Of a DNA stretch of 64,000 nucleotides, positions 22,351-32,992 are shown in pieces. The DNA lies in contig OY804578.1 of assembly GCA_963680875.1 (NCBI GenBank), positions 101,275,689 to 101,339,688 of the forward strand, written 5' to 3'. The first letter of the stretch is position 1. Each line of letters opens with the position of its first letter. The notes below the pieces were generated by a model. The model was not told the DNA's origin and made no database searches. It saw only the letters and a list, made by a program, of their open reading frames with translations. The translations under genes were made by a program, and so were the position numbers. This stretch comes from Bathymodiolus brooksi. Its lineage: Eukaryota > Mollusca > Bivalvia > Mytilida > Modiolidae.

Positions 22351-24897
22351 TTTACAGTTCCTAAATAATGTATTTACATGTATTATCAAAACTAATGGTG
22401 ACCTTAGCCAATTTTGATTTACAGTTCCTAAATAATGTAATTACATGTATTATCAAAACTAATGGTGACTTTAGCCAATTTTGATTTACAGTTCCTAAAT
22501 AATGTAATTTCATGTATTATCAAAACTAATGGTGACCTTAGCCAATTTTGATTTACAATTCCTAAATAATGTAATTACATGTATTATCAAAACTAATGGT
22601 GACCTTAGCCAATTTTGATTTACAGTTCCTAAATAATGTAATTACATGTATTATCAAAACTAATGGTGACTGTAGCCAATTTTGATTTACAATTCCTCAA
22701 TAATGTAATTACATGTACTGTCAAAACTAATGGTGACCTTAGCTAATTTTGACTTACAGTTCCTAAATAATGTAATTACATGTATTGTCAAAACTAATGG
22801 TGACCTTAGCCAATTTTGACTTACAGTTCCTAAATAATGTAATTACATGTATTATCAAAACTAATGGTGACCTTAGCCAATTTTGATTTACAGTTCCTAA
22901 ATAATGTAATTACATGTATTATCAAAACTAATGGTGACCTTAGCCAATTTTGACTTACAGTTCCTAAATAATGTAATTACATGTATTATCAAAACTAATG
23001 GTGACCTTAGCCAATTTTGATTTACAGTTCCTAAATAATGTAATTACATGTATTATCAAAACTAATGGTGACTGTAGCCAATTTTGATTTACAATTCCTC
23101 AATAATGTAATTACATGTATTGTCAAAACTAATGGTGACCTTAGCCAATTTTGACTTACAGTTCCTAAATAATGTAATTACATGTATTATCAAAACTAAT
23201 GGTGACCTTAGCCAATTTTGATTTACAGTTCCTAATTAATGTAATTACATGTATTATCAAAACTAATGGTGACCTTAGCCAATTTTGATTTACAGTTCCT
23301 AAATAATGTAATTACATGTATTATCAAAACTAATGGTGACTGTAGCCAATTTTGATTTACAATTCCTCAATAATGTAATTACATGTATTGTCAAAACTAA
23401 TGGTGACCTTAGCCAATTTTGACTTACAGTTCCTAAATAATGTAATTACATGTATTATCAAAACTAATGGTGACCTTAGCCAATTTTGAATAACAGTTCC
23501 TAAATAATGTAATTACATGTATTATCAAAACTAATGGCGACTTTAGCCAATTTTGATTTACAGTTCCTAAATAATGTAATTACATGTATTATCAAACTAA
23601 TGGTGACTGTAGCCAATTTTGATTTACAGTTCCTAAATAATGTAATTACATATATTATCAAAACTAATGGTGACCTTAGCCAATTTTGATTTACAATTCC
23701 TAAATAATGTAATTACATGTATTATCAAAACTAATGGTGACCTTAGCCAATTTTGACTTACAGTTCCTAAATAATGTAATTACATGTATTATCAAACTAA
23801 TGGTGACTTTAGCTAATTTTGATTTACAGTTCCTAAATAATGTAATTACATGTATTATCAAAACTAATTGTGACTTTAGCCAATTTTGATTTACAGTTCC
23901 TAAATAATGTAATTACATGTATTATCAAAACTAATGGTGACCTTAGCCAATTTTGATTTACAGTTCCTAAATAATGTAATTACATGTATTATCAAAACTA
24001 ATGGTGACCTTAGCCAATTTTGATTTACAATTCCTAAATAATGTAATTACATGTATTATCAAAACTAATGGTGACTTTAGCCAATTTTGATTTACAGTTC
24101 CTAAATAATGTAATTACATGTATTATCAAAACTAATGGTGACCTTAGCCAATTTTGATTTACAGTTCCTAAATATTGTAATTACATGTATTATCAAAACT
24201 AATGGTGACCTTAGCCAATTTTGAATTACAGTTCCTAAATAATGTAATTACATGTATTATCAAACTAATGGTGACTTTAGCCAATTTTGATCTACAGTTC
24301 CTAAATAATGTAATTACATGTATTATCAAAACTAATGGTGACCTTAGCCAATTTTGATTTACAGTTCCTAAATAATGTAATTACATGTATTATCTAAACT
24401 AATGGTGACCTTAGCCAATTTTGACTTACAGTTCCTAAATAATGTAATTACATGTATTATCAAAACTAATGGTGACTTTAGCCAATTTTGATTTACAGTT
24501 CCTAAATAATGTAATTACATATATTATCAAAACTAATGGTGACTTTAGCTAATTTTGATTTACAGTTCCTAAATAATGTAATTACATGTATTATCTAAAC
24601 TAATGGTGACCTTAGCCAATTTTAATTTACAGTTCCTAATTAATGTAATTTCATGTATTATCAAAACTAATGGTGACTTTAGCCAATTTTGATTTACAAT
24701 TCCTAAATAATGTAATTACATGTATTATCAAACTAATGGTGACTTTAGCCAATTTTGATTTACAGTTCCTAAATAATGTAATTACATGTATTATCCAAAC
24801 TAATGGTGACCTTAGCCAATTTTGATTTACAGTTCCTAAATAATGTAATTACATGTACATGTATTATCAAAACTAATGGTGACCTTAGCCAATTTTG
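22351..24897 (+). repeat. 67-bp satellite, ~38 tandem copies
   Basis: Unit TTTACAGTTCCTAAATAATG-TAATTACATGTATTATCAAA-ACTAATGGTGACCTTAGCCA-ATTTTGA, 67 bp. Copies differ at a few recurring positions: CCTT, CTTT or CTGT in the gene-like core, ATTATC or ATTGTC, and AAACT or AACT. Some variant runs recur as blocks. The unit matches a single segment of the dispersed repeat, seen once at about 30391-30470. Confidence 0.95.
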
Positions 24898-25047
24898 TAT
24901 TTCCTGCTTTAACCCTTTGATTGTCTTGCTCTCAACCACTATTAAGTTATCTGGCTTTGCTATATTTTGACATTGAGCGTCACCTGAAGAAGGTTATTCA
25001 AGAAACTCATCATGCGCACTAAATTTGATATCTACGTTTTAATACTA
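24898..25047 (+). repeat. Dispersed mussel repeat, right flank of satellite
   Basis: TTGACATTGAGCGTCACCTG, AAGAAGGTTATTCAAGAAAC, ATGCGCACTAAATTTGATAT. The same terminal module appears at 30380-30615, 34082-34262 and 54930-55070. Confidence 0.8.
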
Positions 25048-25154
25048 TTAATATGCAAGTAAAATCTACATTAATCTTGTATATATATATAAATATTAAT
25101 ATAAAACTACATGAATTAAACATTGTAAGTAGTTGTGAAAACAATCTATTTGTG

Positions 25155-26183
25155 TCACAAGGGCTGTGTTATTGGACCCGTCTTGTCGTTTCTGCAGCTG
25201 CAAAAACAGCTACAAAGCAACGCTTTGTACTCCTTTCTATAAAATTCACTTGTAAGAATATATAGATAAAAGTTACCTGAAAAATTAATAAGCTCAGAAA
25301 TCGATCCAATTGTATAAATTTCTGGAAAGGTGACAATTCCAAAAATATAAAACTCTTGCCACAATGGTCCAGCAACCATACTCACGAAATATAGAATAGT
25401 CATGGACAAAATAGTTCTTGTAATACTTGCTTCTTTCCTAACCCTGTCACTTCCAGTTCCTTTAGATGACATTTTAATTAGACGCTTGGTATTGTCGTGC
25501 AGTCCTTTAATCATCAAAACGTTTGTCACCAATATCACTGAGAATGGAACGATACGGGTAACAAATAGAAAAGTGCCAAAATAGTGTTGATTGAAAGATT
25601 GGAGGTTTAAATACTCTATAGCAACTATAGTGGATGCAATCAAAAGAATGTTAAAAACAGTGGCAGCCACCACTAGTTTTATTGTTGTGCTTCTGTTCCA
25701 TTTCTCGCGGTATTTCAATGGATGTCGTATGGCAATAAATCTTTCACTGCTGACGATGACGAGACAACTAGAACTACACAAGACGGAAAAATGAAATATG
25801 AGGTACAATGGCGTTATTGGAAAAAATTGTAGACATAAAATACTTAAAAGAGCAAGAGTATCCGCCATAGACAATACGAATATTATTATCGAAATCGAGG
25901 TCCAAACCTGCCGCCTTAGTAACACTGTAATTGTTAAACTGTTTCCCATCATTCCTATGACGCTTATAGTAATGGCTGTGATTTTCAAAATAAACGAATG
26001 TGGCATTTCGTTGCTAACCACCATTGTTTCGCCACAAATTGTGTTATTTTGTCCATCAAGTTGAGATGACGAATTAGTTCCCTGTGTGATATTTTCACAG
26101 TCGGTTAAATTTTGTCCATAAATCACATTAATAAAAGACAAAACCATATATAATGTAACATTACAATTACATAGAGTCGACAT
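25155..26183 (-). CDS. Orphan class A (rhodopsin-like) GPCR
   Basis: Predicted seven-transmembrane receptor of 342 residues, uninterrupted in one exon. It starts at the ATG at 26183-26181; an in-frame TGA lies 9 nt upstream and A is at -3. Seen: an N-terminal signal-like segment (5-22), then an extracellular stretch with N-glycosylation sequons at N25, N31, N37 and N46. TM1 has GN (N81), TM2 LSMAD (D108), TM3 ends in ERF (147-149) instead of DRY, TM5 has P213, and TM7 has NFYLY (304-308) in place of NPxxY. TM6 has no CWxP (AGPLW at 271-275). The expected TM3 cysteine (around 123) and a partner in loop 2 are absent. A Cys-rich tail (CSCFCSC, 324-330) could be palmitoylated. The overall pattern resembles invertebrate neuropeptide-type receptors. 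Ligand and G protein are unknown. It should act at the plasma membrane. Confidence 0.88.
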   Translation of the reverse strand: MSTLCNCNVTLYMVLSFINVIYGQNLTDCENITQGTNSSSQLDGQNNTICGETMVVSNEMPHSFILKITAITISVIGMMGNSLTITVLLRRQVWTSISIIIFVLSMADTLALLSILCLQFFPITPLYLIFHFSVLCSSSCLVIVSSERFIAIRHPLKYREKWNRSTTIKLVVAATVFNILLIASTIVAIEYLNLQSFNQHYFGTFLFVTRIVPFSVILVTNVLMIKGLHDNTKRLIKMSSKGTGSDRVRKEASITRTILSMTILYFVSMVAGPLWQEFYIFGIVTFPEIYTIGSISELINFSGNFYLYILTSEFYRKEYKALLCSCFCSCRNDKTGPITQPL

Positions 26184-26940
26184 TGTATATCAAATGCTTG
26201 TTACTTGTTCTGAATCTTTCCTTTCTAATTACTAAAACTATTTTCAGTATTTTTTTCTTTCCATAAATTTGATATCATATATATTTAATAACTTTCCCAA
26301 AAATATTGTCGATTTAAAATTAAAAACAAAAAACAAAGCTTACTGTATATAAGATGCCAGTAAATTCATATACAGGCGATCGTCAGATTCGTTTTTTATC
26401 GTCCAAAAACTGCATATTTAAATATATCAGACTGACCAATCACCGACAAGACTTTTGTTTTTCAAAACACGTGTTATAACATAAAAAGGGCGGATACAGA
26501 CTTAACCCTACTAATGTTATTTCGTTATTCAGCACTTATTTATTTTCTTTGAAATACAGTATCATAGACAGCAGCATACAAAGAATGAAATCACGAATTA
26601 GTTATCTACATCAAATTAAACAAGTATATATATCAATACATATTATATGACTTGTTTTAACTAATTTTCCTCCAGATTTCTACTAGACTTTAAAATGATT
26701 TTATATGTCAATATCTATACATTTGGATTGGGAACAAGTTTTTACAACTTACTAGTCCCTCTTCATACAAAACATTAATAACATAAATAAAAGAAATCAA
26801 ATGACAGCAAATGTAGGTTATATCAATTATAATTAATAAACTAAGCAAAATAATGTCAAACTAAGTGTACATATTAAATATTGTTTTAATATTTAACAGA
26901 AGAAAATAGAGGGAAAATAGGGGGGGGGGGGGGGTAAAAC
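26184..26940. other. Upstream of GPCR; no gene seen
   Basis: AT-rich region 5' of the receptor gene, so its promoter is probably here. A palindromic E-box CACGTG lies at 26468-26473 and a T-rich TATA-like stretch just beyond it. Neither is more than suggestive. A poly-G run lies at about 26921-26934. Confidence 0.5.
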
Positions 26941-27245
26941 TAATAAATTGTGTCAAGATAATATCACGGTTGGGGATAATTTATTATTAAATTCACAAGT
27001 TTGTCGAATAAATTTAGGCACTGATTTGAACAATAAAGTATTCATTTCTTCACTAATCTCGTTACATCCAAAGAGTATATATTCTATAGAGATGGGAACA
27101 ATGTTATTAAAACACTTAAACAGAGAAGTTCTATGATGTTGATAAAGTGGACATTCAAGAAAAAAATGAATAGCAACCACAAATAAATGATCACATACAC
27201 AACGTGGACCATTCTTCTAATTTACTCTATATCAATCGGCATTAA
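26941..27245 (-). pseudogene. Non-LTR retrotransposon ORF2 C-terminus
   Basis: The minus-strand frame contains RCVCDHLF, HFFLECPLYQHHRTSLF and then NTLLFKSVPKFI. This is the Cys/His module (C-x-C...H...C) and following region that end many LINE reverse-transcriptase proteins. Only ~95 residues are left, so this is a 5'-truncated, inactive copy. Confidence 0.75.
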
Positions 27246-27599
27246 GGCCACTACACCTATGTCTTAGCTTAGTATGTATTATGTTAGTTTTCCTATCGTC
27301 AATATTGTAAAATGAAGCCACCGGAATTTAGACAGGCTGAATGCTTCTTTTTTATTCTTTTTATTTTGTTTTTTTCACAGATCTCTAAAAATCTTATAAC
27401 AAACCATTTATACATTGCTAAATTCTTTATAACAATATTACCTACCGGTATATAATTTGCATATAATATGTAGGCAAAACATATCATAGCATTTCCTTTT
27501 ACATTTATAATGTATTTTATTATACTTTATGCAAATTTCTTACATTATCCATTCATTTCATTGGACAAGCGGCATTTGTTAATTTTCACTAACCTTTAA
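27246..27599. other. No gene seen
   Basis: AT-rich sequence with T-runs, no coding signal. Confidence 0.6.
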
Positions 27600-27990
27600 T
27601 AAGCCCCGCCCATCCTTAGCAACATGCGATAATATTAGCAACGGGTGTTAATGCCTAAAATTAACACCCGCTGAGCCCGAAGTTTGCCGATCCGGAAAAA
27701 TTAACACCCGAGGTTTACCGATTTTCAAAATTCTAAAATTAAAATAAAACAAATTGTCTTAAAGTTCAAAATTTTCCAAAAATTTCAAAATTTCCTTAAA
27801 ATTTCAAAATTTCAAAATTTCAAAATTTCAAAATTTCAAAAATTTCAAAATTTCAAATATTTAAAAAAATTCAAAATTTTCATAAGATTTCAAAATTTTC
27901 AAAAAATTTCAAAATGATAGAATTTTCCAAAAGTTTTAAAAATTTCAAAGTTTTCATAAAATTTCAAAATTTTAAGGCATGCATTTAAAT
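27600..27990. repeat. TTAACACCCG inverted repeats and (AAATTTC)n tract
   Basis: CGGGTGTTAATGCC and AATTAACACCCG pair as a short palindrome, and AATTAACACCCGAGG follows about 50 bp on. From 27755 the sequence is a degenerate run of AAAATTTC units, about 230 bp. Confidence 0.8.
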
Positions 27991-28239
27991 AATTATATTG
28001 AAAAATGATAAAACAATTATAGCTTACATTGAAAATTATTTATGCAATAGTCAGAATATAGAAGTAAACATGTGATAATATTTATGTTATTATCTTGTTA
28101 AATTTGTTGCTATTTGATGTTTTGTTGTTGTTAATGTAAGTAAACTATCTTAATTTATGACTTTTTTTTTTTTTTTATCAATTGTCCTTCTAATAACATA
28201 ATGCACACTTGAATCATTAGGCATTCAGTATAATAAAAA

Positions 28240-28361
28240 ACATACTACCCTTGGATGAAGGTGTTGGGGTGATTAACACACTATGTGAAAAAAATTATCA
28301 CCTTCGACTTTTTCCCTCGTGTGTTAATCTACCCTAACACCTTCATCCAAGGGCAGTATGT
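28240..28361. repeat. Near-perfect hairpin, ~42-bp arms
   Basis: Left arm ACATACTACCCTTGGATGAA ... TTAACACAC. The reverse complement of the right arm gives ACATACTGCCCTTGGATGAA ... TTAACACAC, with about three differences. The total is 122 bp with a loop of ~35 bp. It has the look of a foldback or MITE. GTGTTAA is shared with the 27.65-kb palindromes. Confidence 0.88.
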
Positions 28362-28539
28362 TTATATTGTTTTGTTCCAAATTAAAGAATAGGATTTGAA
28401 AGTAAACGTTTTCATAGTGCCACAGACTTGAAAGTAGGATGAAATACAATGTAACAATGTAGCGAAAGTTTGAGCAGCAATTGTCACAATTCCTACAATA
28501 AACAAAACGAACAACCGCCTCTCACCTCAAATCAGTGAA

Positions 28540-28735
28540 CACAAAAACGCCACTACATATGGTATTGCAAATCCAAGGCCTGGATAAGGACGGGCACAAA
28601 CATTTTCCAGGGTTAAACCGGTTAATGACCTCCTAACTCTCCCCTCCTGATAATTGGATCTCTTACGACAATGCAGACACATTGACAAACAATAAAATAA
28701 CCCGCCATACTTCATTTTTACAGTGCTTTTGTTTT
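28540..28735 (-). repeat. Dispersed repeat (relative of 7080-7330)
   Basis: On the minus strand: GTCATTAACCGGTTTAACCC, GTCCTTATCCAGGCCTTGGA, GTCTGCATTGTCGTAAGAGA. Confidence 0.6.
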
Positions 28736-28759
28736 TTGTTTATTTATTACAACGCTACA

Positions 28760-29006
28760 TTGTGGCCGTCGTGGCCGTGATCGTATGGTAGTTGGATTTA
28801 CAACTAAAGTTGTGAGTTCGAACCCGTTCATGGCGAGGTGTACTCGATCCAACATTATGTGATAAAGTTTGTCAGTGACTTGCGACAGCTAGGTGGTTTT
28901 CTCCGGGTACTCCACTTTCCTCCACCAATAAAACTGACCGCCACGATATGACTGAAATATTGTTGAAAGTGGCACTAAAAACCATTAACCAACCAACCAA
29001 CCAACC
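28760..29006 (+). mobile_element. Meta-SINE, full length with TSD
   Basis: Complete on the plus strand: GTGGCCGTCGTGGCCGTGAT, GTGAGTTCGAACCCGTTC, GGTTTTCTCCGGGTACTCCA, CTGACCGCCACGATATGACT, with a tail of (AACC)n. Flanked by the 12-bp duplication TACAACGCTACA (28748-28759 and 29007-29018). Confidence 0.95.
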
Positions 29007-29018
29007 TACAACGCTACA

Positions 29019-29431
29019 ATACCGGATTACATGGAGCTCTTAAAAGAATATAATTTATGTTTTGTTTGTTATTTCTTTGTCTTCTTCAATGTAGAAATAT
29101 TGTTAAAAATAACATGTTACATGTTACACCAATCAGGTCGTAACAGATGCCACGATTGTTGTGCAAGATATCTGCATTCGTCCAATCTCTATTTGTATAA
29201 TCATGATAATCTAGAAAGGGTCTATATTTAGCTTGACTGACATTTTCATTTCGCTTAATGCATAACATATATTCAACTGCCACCCCAGCCTAGCCTTGCT
29301 TATTAATGTTAATTATTTATTTTTTTATATATGTTATGAAAATTTGCATGGAATTCCTGCATTTTCATTGGTTTACGAGAATGTGACATTTCAGTCTGTC
29401 ACCCTCTCGTGAGCCTCAACTGGTTCTTTCT
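29019..29431. other. No gene seen
   Basis: AT-rich; overlapping short frames on both strands have no recognisable features. Confidence 0.6.
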
Positions 29432-29449
29432 ATGATTGATAGTACCACA

Positions 29450-29970
29450 TATGTAATCATTTGTGTGCTTGACAAAGTATGGAGACACGTTGTAATCTTA
29501 AGTAATATCCCAGCATCACCAGCGTATGGAGTTTACATTTCACAACTCGTACGGTATTCTAGAGCTTGTGCCCAAGACAGTGATTTTATGGACAGAGCTC
29601 AGCTACTGGTGCAAAAGCTACTCAAGCAAGGCTACGTTGCTCCTAGGTTGAAGTCATCGCTACAAAAATTCTACGGTCGTCATCACAATCTGGTTGACGT
29701 TATACGAAATATCCATATCTCAATTGACAATGGATCTTTTATTTTTTACGTAGATATTTTCTTTCCTCTCACACTGCCAAGACTTTTACCAGACTTGACT
29801 GTATATATGAGTAACACGATAGGTGTCTTAGAAGAAACAGGAACTGCTTATCTTTCGCGAGCACCTGAGTTCACCCCTGGTTTTTAGTGGGGTCCGAGTT
29901 GCTCATCTTTTTAGTTTTTTGTGTTTTCTTATTATGTGTCTTTACGTTCTGAGTTCTGTGTTGTGATGTC
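29450..29970 (+). pseudogene. Retroelement ORF C-terminal fragment with 3' tail
   Basis: The open frame to the stop at 29887 holds PAYGVYISQLVRYSRACAQ, DFMDRAQLLVQKLLKQGYV and SSLQKFYGRHHNLVD. These are the C-terminal motifs of the same reverse-transcriptase family as 18530-18934, here better preserved and on the plus strand. After NLVD the frame drifts, and ~80 bp of 3' tail follow (GTTGCTCATCTTTTTAGTTT). The 5' part of the element is missing. Confidence 0.72.
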
Positions 29971-30379
29971 CATTACGATTCCCGCAAAAGCAAAACGATT
30001 TTTGGTCAGTCAATCTTACCAAATACTTACATGAATCTAGCTACAAGATATAATATACATATGTCAATACGTCTTACGACATTTGGTACGAGTTTCGCAA
30101 CACACATATGATCATACTGTAATACGATATTTTGGTGCAAACGTCGTACGAAGCATATGGCCATTATTCATAAAGCTGTATTCTCGCAATACAAAAACAA
30201 CTAACGAACCGACCGCAAGTAATACAAATCAGACAGACCACAGGTAAACATTTGGGACACTTGAAAGACCTTGACATATCTAAATATAAACGATTCTATT
30301 CACTTGAAAGACCTTGAAATATCTAAATATAAACGAGAATCGAAAGCACGAATGCCGACATTGTTTATTAAATATGTTT
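29971..30379. other. Degenerate short repeats, no gene
   Basis: Contains relatives of TACGACATTTTGGTGCAAGT (30050-30190), the unit that recurs at 30616-30780, and two copies of TTGAAAGACCTTGA (about 30257 and 30303). Confidence 0.6.
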
Positions 30380-30615
30380 TTATGGAAATTTACAGTTCCT
30401 AAATCATGTAATTATTATTAAAACTAAGGTTCTCCTCCCTCAGGCATAGGTGATCTTAGCCGAGTTTGGTCATCATGTTTAGTCCCTTTGGTTTCCTTAC
30501 TCCCAAATATTTATTAAATTATTGGGCTATCAAATATTTTGGCTTTGAGTGAACATGATGAAAGTCATTCCAGAAACGCTTCCTGCGCACTAAATTTGAT
30601 ATCTACATTTTTAAA
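30380..30615 (+). repeat. Dispersed mussel repeat, single copy
   Basis: TTTACAGTTCCTAAATCATG, GTGATCTTAGCCGAGTTTGG, TTGGCTTTGAGTGAACATGA, CGCTTCCTGCGCACTAAATT. It holds one unamplified version of the segment that forms the 67-bp satellite at 22.4-24.9 kb. Confidence 0.8.
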
Positions 30616-30779
30616 AGTAACAAATATATGGCCATAAGGTCAAACGACATTTGTACGAGTTTTTTTTACAAACATCATGGTTCTACGGTCATACGACATT
30701 TTGGTGCAAGTTTCATAACAAACATATGGCCATACGATGACACGACATTTTGGTAGGAGCTTAGTAAGAAACAATTTTG
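30616..30779. repeat. ~55-bp degenerate tandem repeat
   Basis: Repeats of TATGGCCATA..TCA..CGACATTTTGGTGCAAG..TT..TAACAAACA, about three units. The run continues, interrupted, at 31255-31264 and 32988-33010, on either side of the hAT element. Confidence 0.7.
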
Positions 30780-31259
30780 AAGATAACAAAGGGTAATCAA
30801 AAGCCGTAAATTGAAGACAATGCAATTGCCAAATGAAAAAGGACAAAAGGAAAAACAACGATCTACTAGAGATTTCACAGAAATCTAAATATCGGCCATT
30901 ACGAACCCCACTGAAAACCAGGGATATGCTCAGGTGCTCCAAAAGGCTTAACAGTTCCTTGTCCATATGTGACAGCCGTCGTGTTGCTGTTAAACGACAC
31001 GAACATCATTTGATATGGAAATCATGTTGGACACAAGTAAACGTAAATGAATAGAAATAACATAAAAAAAACATGAACACCCAACAAAACAAATGGGAGT
31101 AAGAACGAAACGAACATTGATTTTACGCGCAAATCGAAGCGGACATCACAACACGGAACTAAAAAAATGAAGAATAGTAATTTGAATAACATGAACCTCA
31201 CTGACAATTAAAAAAACTGGGGCGAACTCATGTGCTCCGGAAGGGTAACCATAAGGTCT
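30780..31259 (-). mobile_element. Retroelement 3' region, degenerate
   Basis: AAGATAACAAAGGGTAATCA, GACAATGCAATTGCC, GAACCCCACTGAAAACCAGG and GGTGCTCCAAAAGGCTTAAC match 18.06-18.27 kb. A second partial match lies at 31195-31250 (CTCATGTGCTCCGGAAGGGT). Confidence 0.7.
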
Positions 31260-31403
31260 TACGACAGGGGCGTAGCTGAGGCTTAATAGTATGCACGACA
31301 TAATTTTTGAGAGGGGGAGGGGGTCTGGGATTTGTTTTTGACGAGGGTTTCATATAACATAGAATCAAGCACATTTTTAATGACTTTGATAGACAAGAAT
31401 TTC

Positions 31404-32830
31404 TTAAAATTGTCCAAAATCTGCCCTTCGTGTCTTAGCAGATACGAACACCTCCATTGCTTTGTACAAGTTCACTTCAACATCTCGATGAATATGCACC
31501 AATCCAAGGGAAGATAGCCTGTCATTCTTCATGGTCGACCTAGCATAATTTTTCAAACACCTCAGTACACTAAATGACCTTTCAGCAGTAGCGCTTGCTA
31601 CTGGCATGGTTAACAAAACACATAGTTTTATTAATATTGTATCTATAGAAGGATAGAGAACTGGATTTATAGAATCAAGTGTGGTACAAAGTGTTGTTGG
31701 CAAATCATTATACCCCCCGCAAACATAGTTTGGGTGGGGTATATAGGAATCGGCCTGTCTGTCCGTCTGTCCGGACCAACTTCCACATTTTTTGTCCGAT
31801 TGCCACCAAACTTTGTGAGATCATGATGTGTGAACTTTGCAGTATAAAGGATTTTATTGTTCACTGCGCTTTACCCCTGTTATGCCTCTTTGGAATTAGA
31901 AATTTTGAGACAATTCAGTATGCACTTTGTCATCGCAAATTCTCCTACATGATTAATCAGAAGTTCATGAAACTTTGTACATTGCAAGATCCTAATATGA
32001 AGATGTGCACATTAGTAGTATATCCTGGTCCATCAAGCTTTCCCAGAATTATGAGTCTAAAAGTTGTGTTCCAAATACGGTTTGGCTCAATTAAGATGAT
32101 GGGGATGCGGGGGGTATTAGTCCCGCGTAGCGGAGTTAAGTTATTCCATTTATGTATCAATGCGGGACTCCTGCGTCCAGCAGTACCTCTAGTTACGTTT
32201 AGTAATGGCCCAGTGGGTTCGCCATCTGGCTACTTCTCTCCTGAAATCCTCTAATGGCGAATAAATGTCAGCCTGATATGCCTCGTATATTGTAGCAACA
32301 TGATCATCAGTTAATTTGTCTACAGCATGAGGCAGTAGATGCTGTGCATGGAAGCGGTTTTCCGATTTAAGGAGACGTGTTTCAAGTTCGTTATCAAATT
32401 GTCAAAAAATGGATAGTACAAAGAAATTCGCCAATACTGTTTTGGTGTTTCAGCGAGGTGATTGGCTCTGGTAGTCTGTCTACCACCTCGAAAGATTTGG
32501 CTAAGTTAAGTGCAGACTGATACAACTCATTCTAAACCGATTCGTCCCGTCGTTCAGCTCTTAGCATTTCACGGTCTTGGATTCTTTGATTGCTTCAAGA
32601 ATGTCGTAATCGATATCTTGGAGGACAGCTGAACAGTGCTGTGTAAAATATGTTCCGATATTACCAAAACTATGATAAACTGAAACCGCATGATGGGTGC
32701 AAGAAACTGCCCGGTTTTGTCATCGCCTTGGTTTTGTAAGCGTTTTAACGCATGGACCACAACTGGATATGACGTCTTAAAGGTATACAATGAGTCCGCT
32801 CGACTTGTCCATCACATAATTACCATACAG
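31404..32830 (-). pseudogene. hAT transposase remnant
   Basis: The last 99 codons (31404-31703) contain PVASATAERSFSVLRCLKN, RSTMKNDRLSSLGLVHIH, the hAT C-terminal dimerisation signature. Upstream, past a nested insertion (31711-32116 or slightly longer), the minus strand gives decayed transposase blocks: LAKSFEVVDRLPEPITS (~32480), QDIDYDILEAIKESK (~32590), FKTSYPVVVHALKRLQNQ (~32740). Stops and frame changes show it is dead. The N-terminal BED-type finger was not found. Confidence 0.82.
31711..32116. mobile_element. Harbinger-like MITE nested in hAT
   Basis: Termini TACCCCCCGCA and TGCGGGGGGTA are perfect 11-bp inverted repeats, flanked by TTA on each side (31708-31710, 32117-32119). A TTA/TAA duplication is typical of PIF/Harbinger. 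The interior has CTGTCTGTCCGTCTGTCCGG. A further palindrome AGTCCCGC...GCGGGACT (32119-32167) abuts it, so the insertion may be composite. Confidence 0.78.
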
Positions 32831-32992
32831 AAGTTACTAGTACGTCTTATCAGCGATATATTAATTAGACTGATTTAATTAGACTGTTAAAAGTAACAAT
32901 ACATTTTTTTTTTAATTTTATTTCATTTTTTTTAACCTGTCGATGTGCACGCCATGGCGTGACAGCGTATATGCAGCTGCGCCTCTGTACGA

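Larger units (their letters stand above)
31265..32987 (-). mobile_element. hAT transposon, decayed, 5-bp TSD
   Basis: Left end CAGGGGCGTAGCTGAGG; right end, reverse complemented, CAGAGGCGCAGCTGC. Both flanks carry TACGA (31260-31264, 32988-32992), and the sequence on either side rejoins the ~55-bp repeat (GGTCTTACGACATTTTGGTG). This gives exact boundaries. It carries a broken hAT transposase on the minus strand and a nested ~0.4-kb element. The 5-bp duplication differs from the usual 8 bp and fits the hAT5-type group described in animals. Confidence 0.9.

Noticed and set aside
22351..24897. CRISPR-like or coding tandem repeat
   Set aside because: The 67-bp period has no spacer/repeat alternation, is not a multiple of three, and has stops in all frames.
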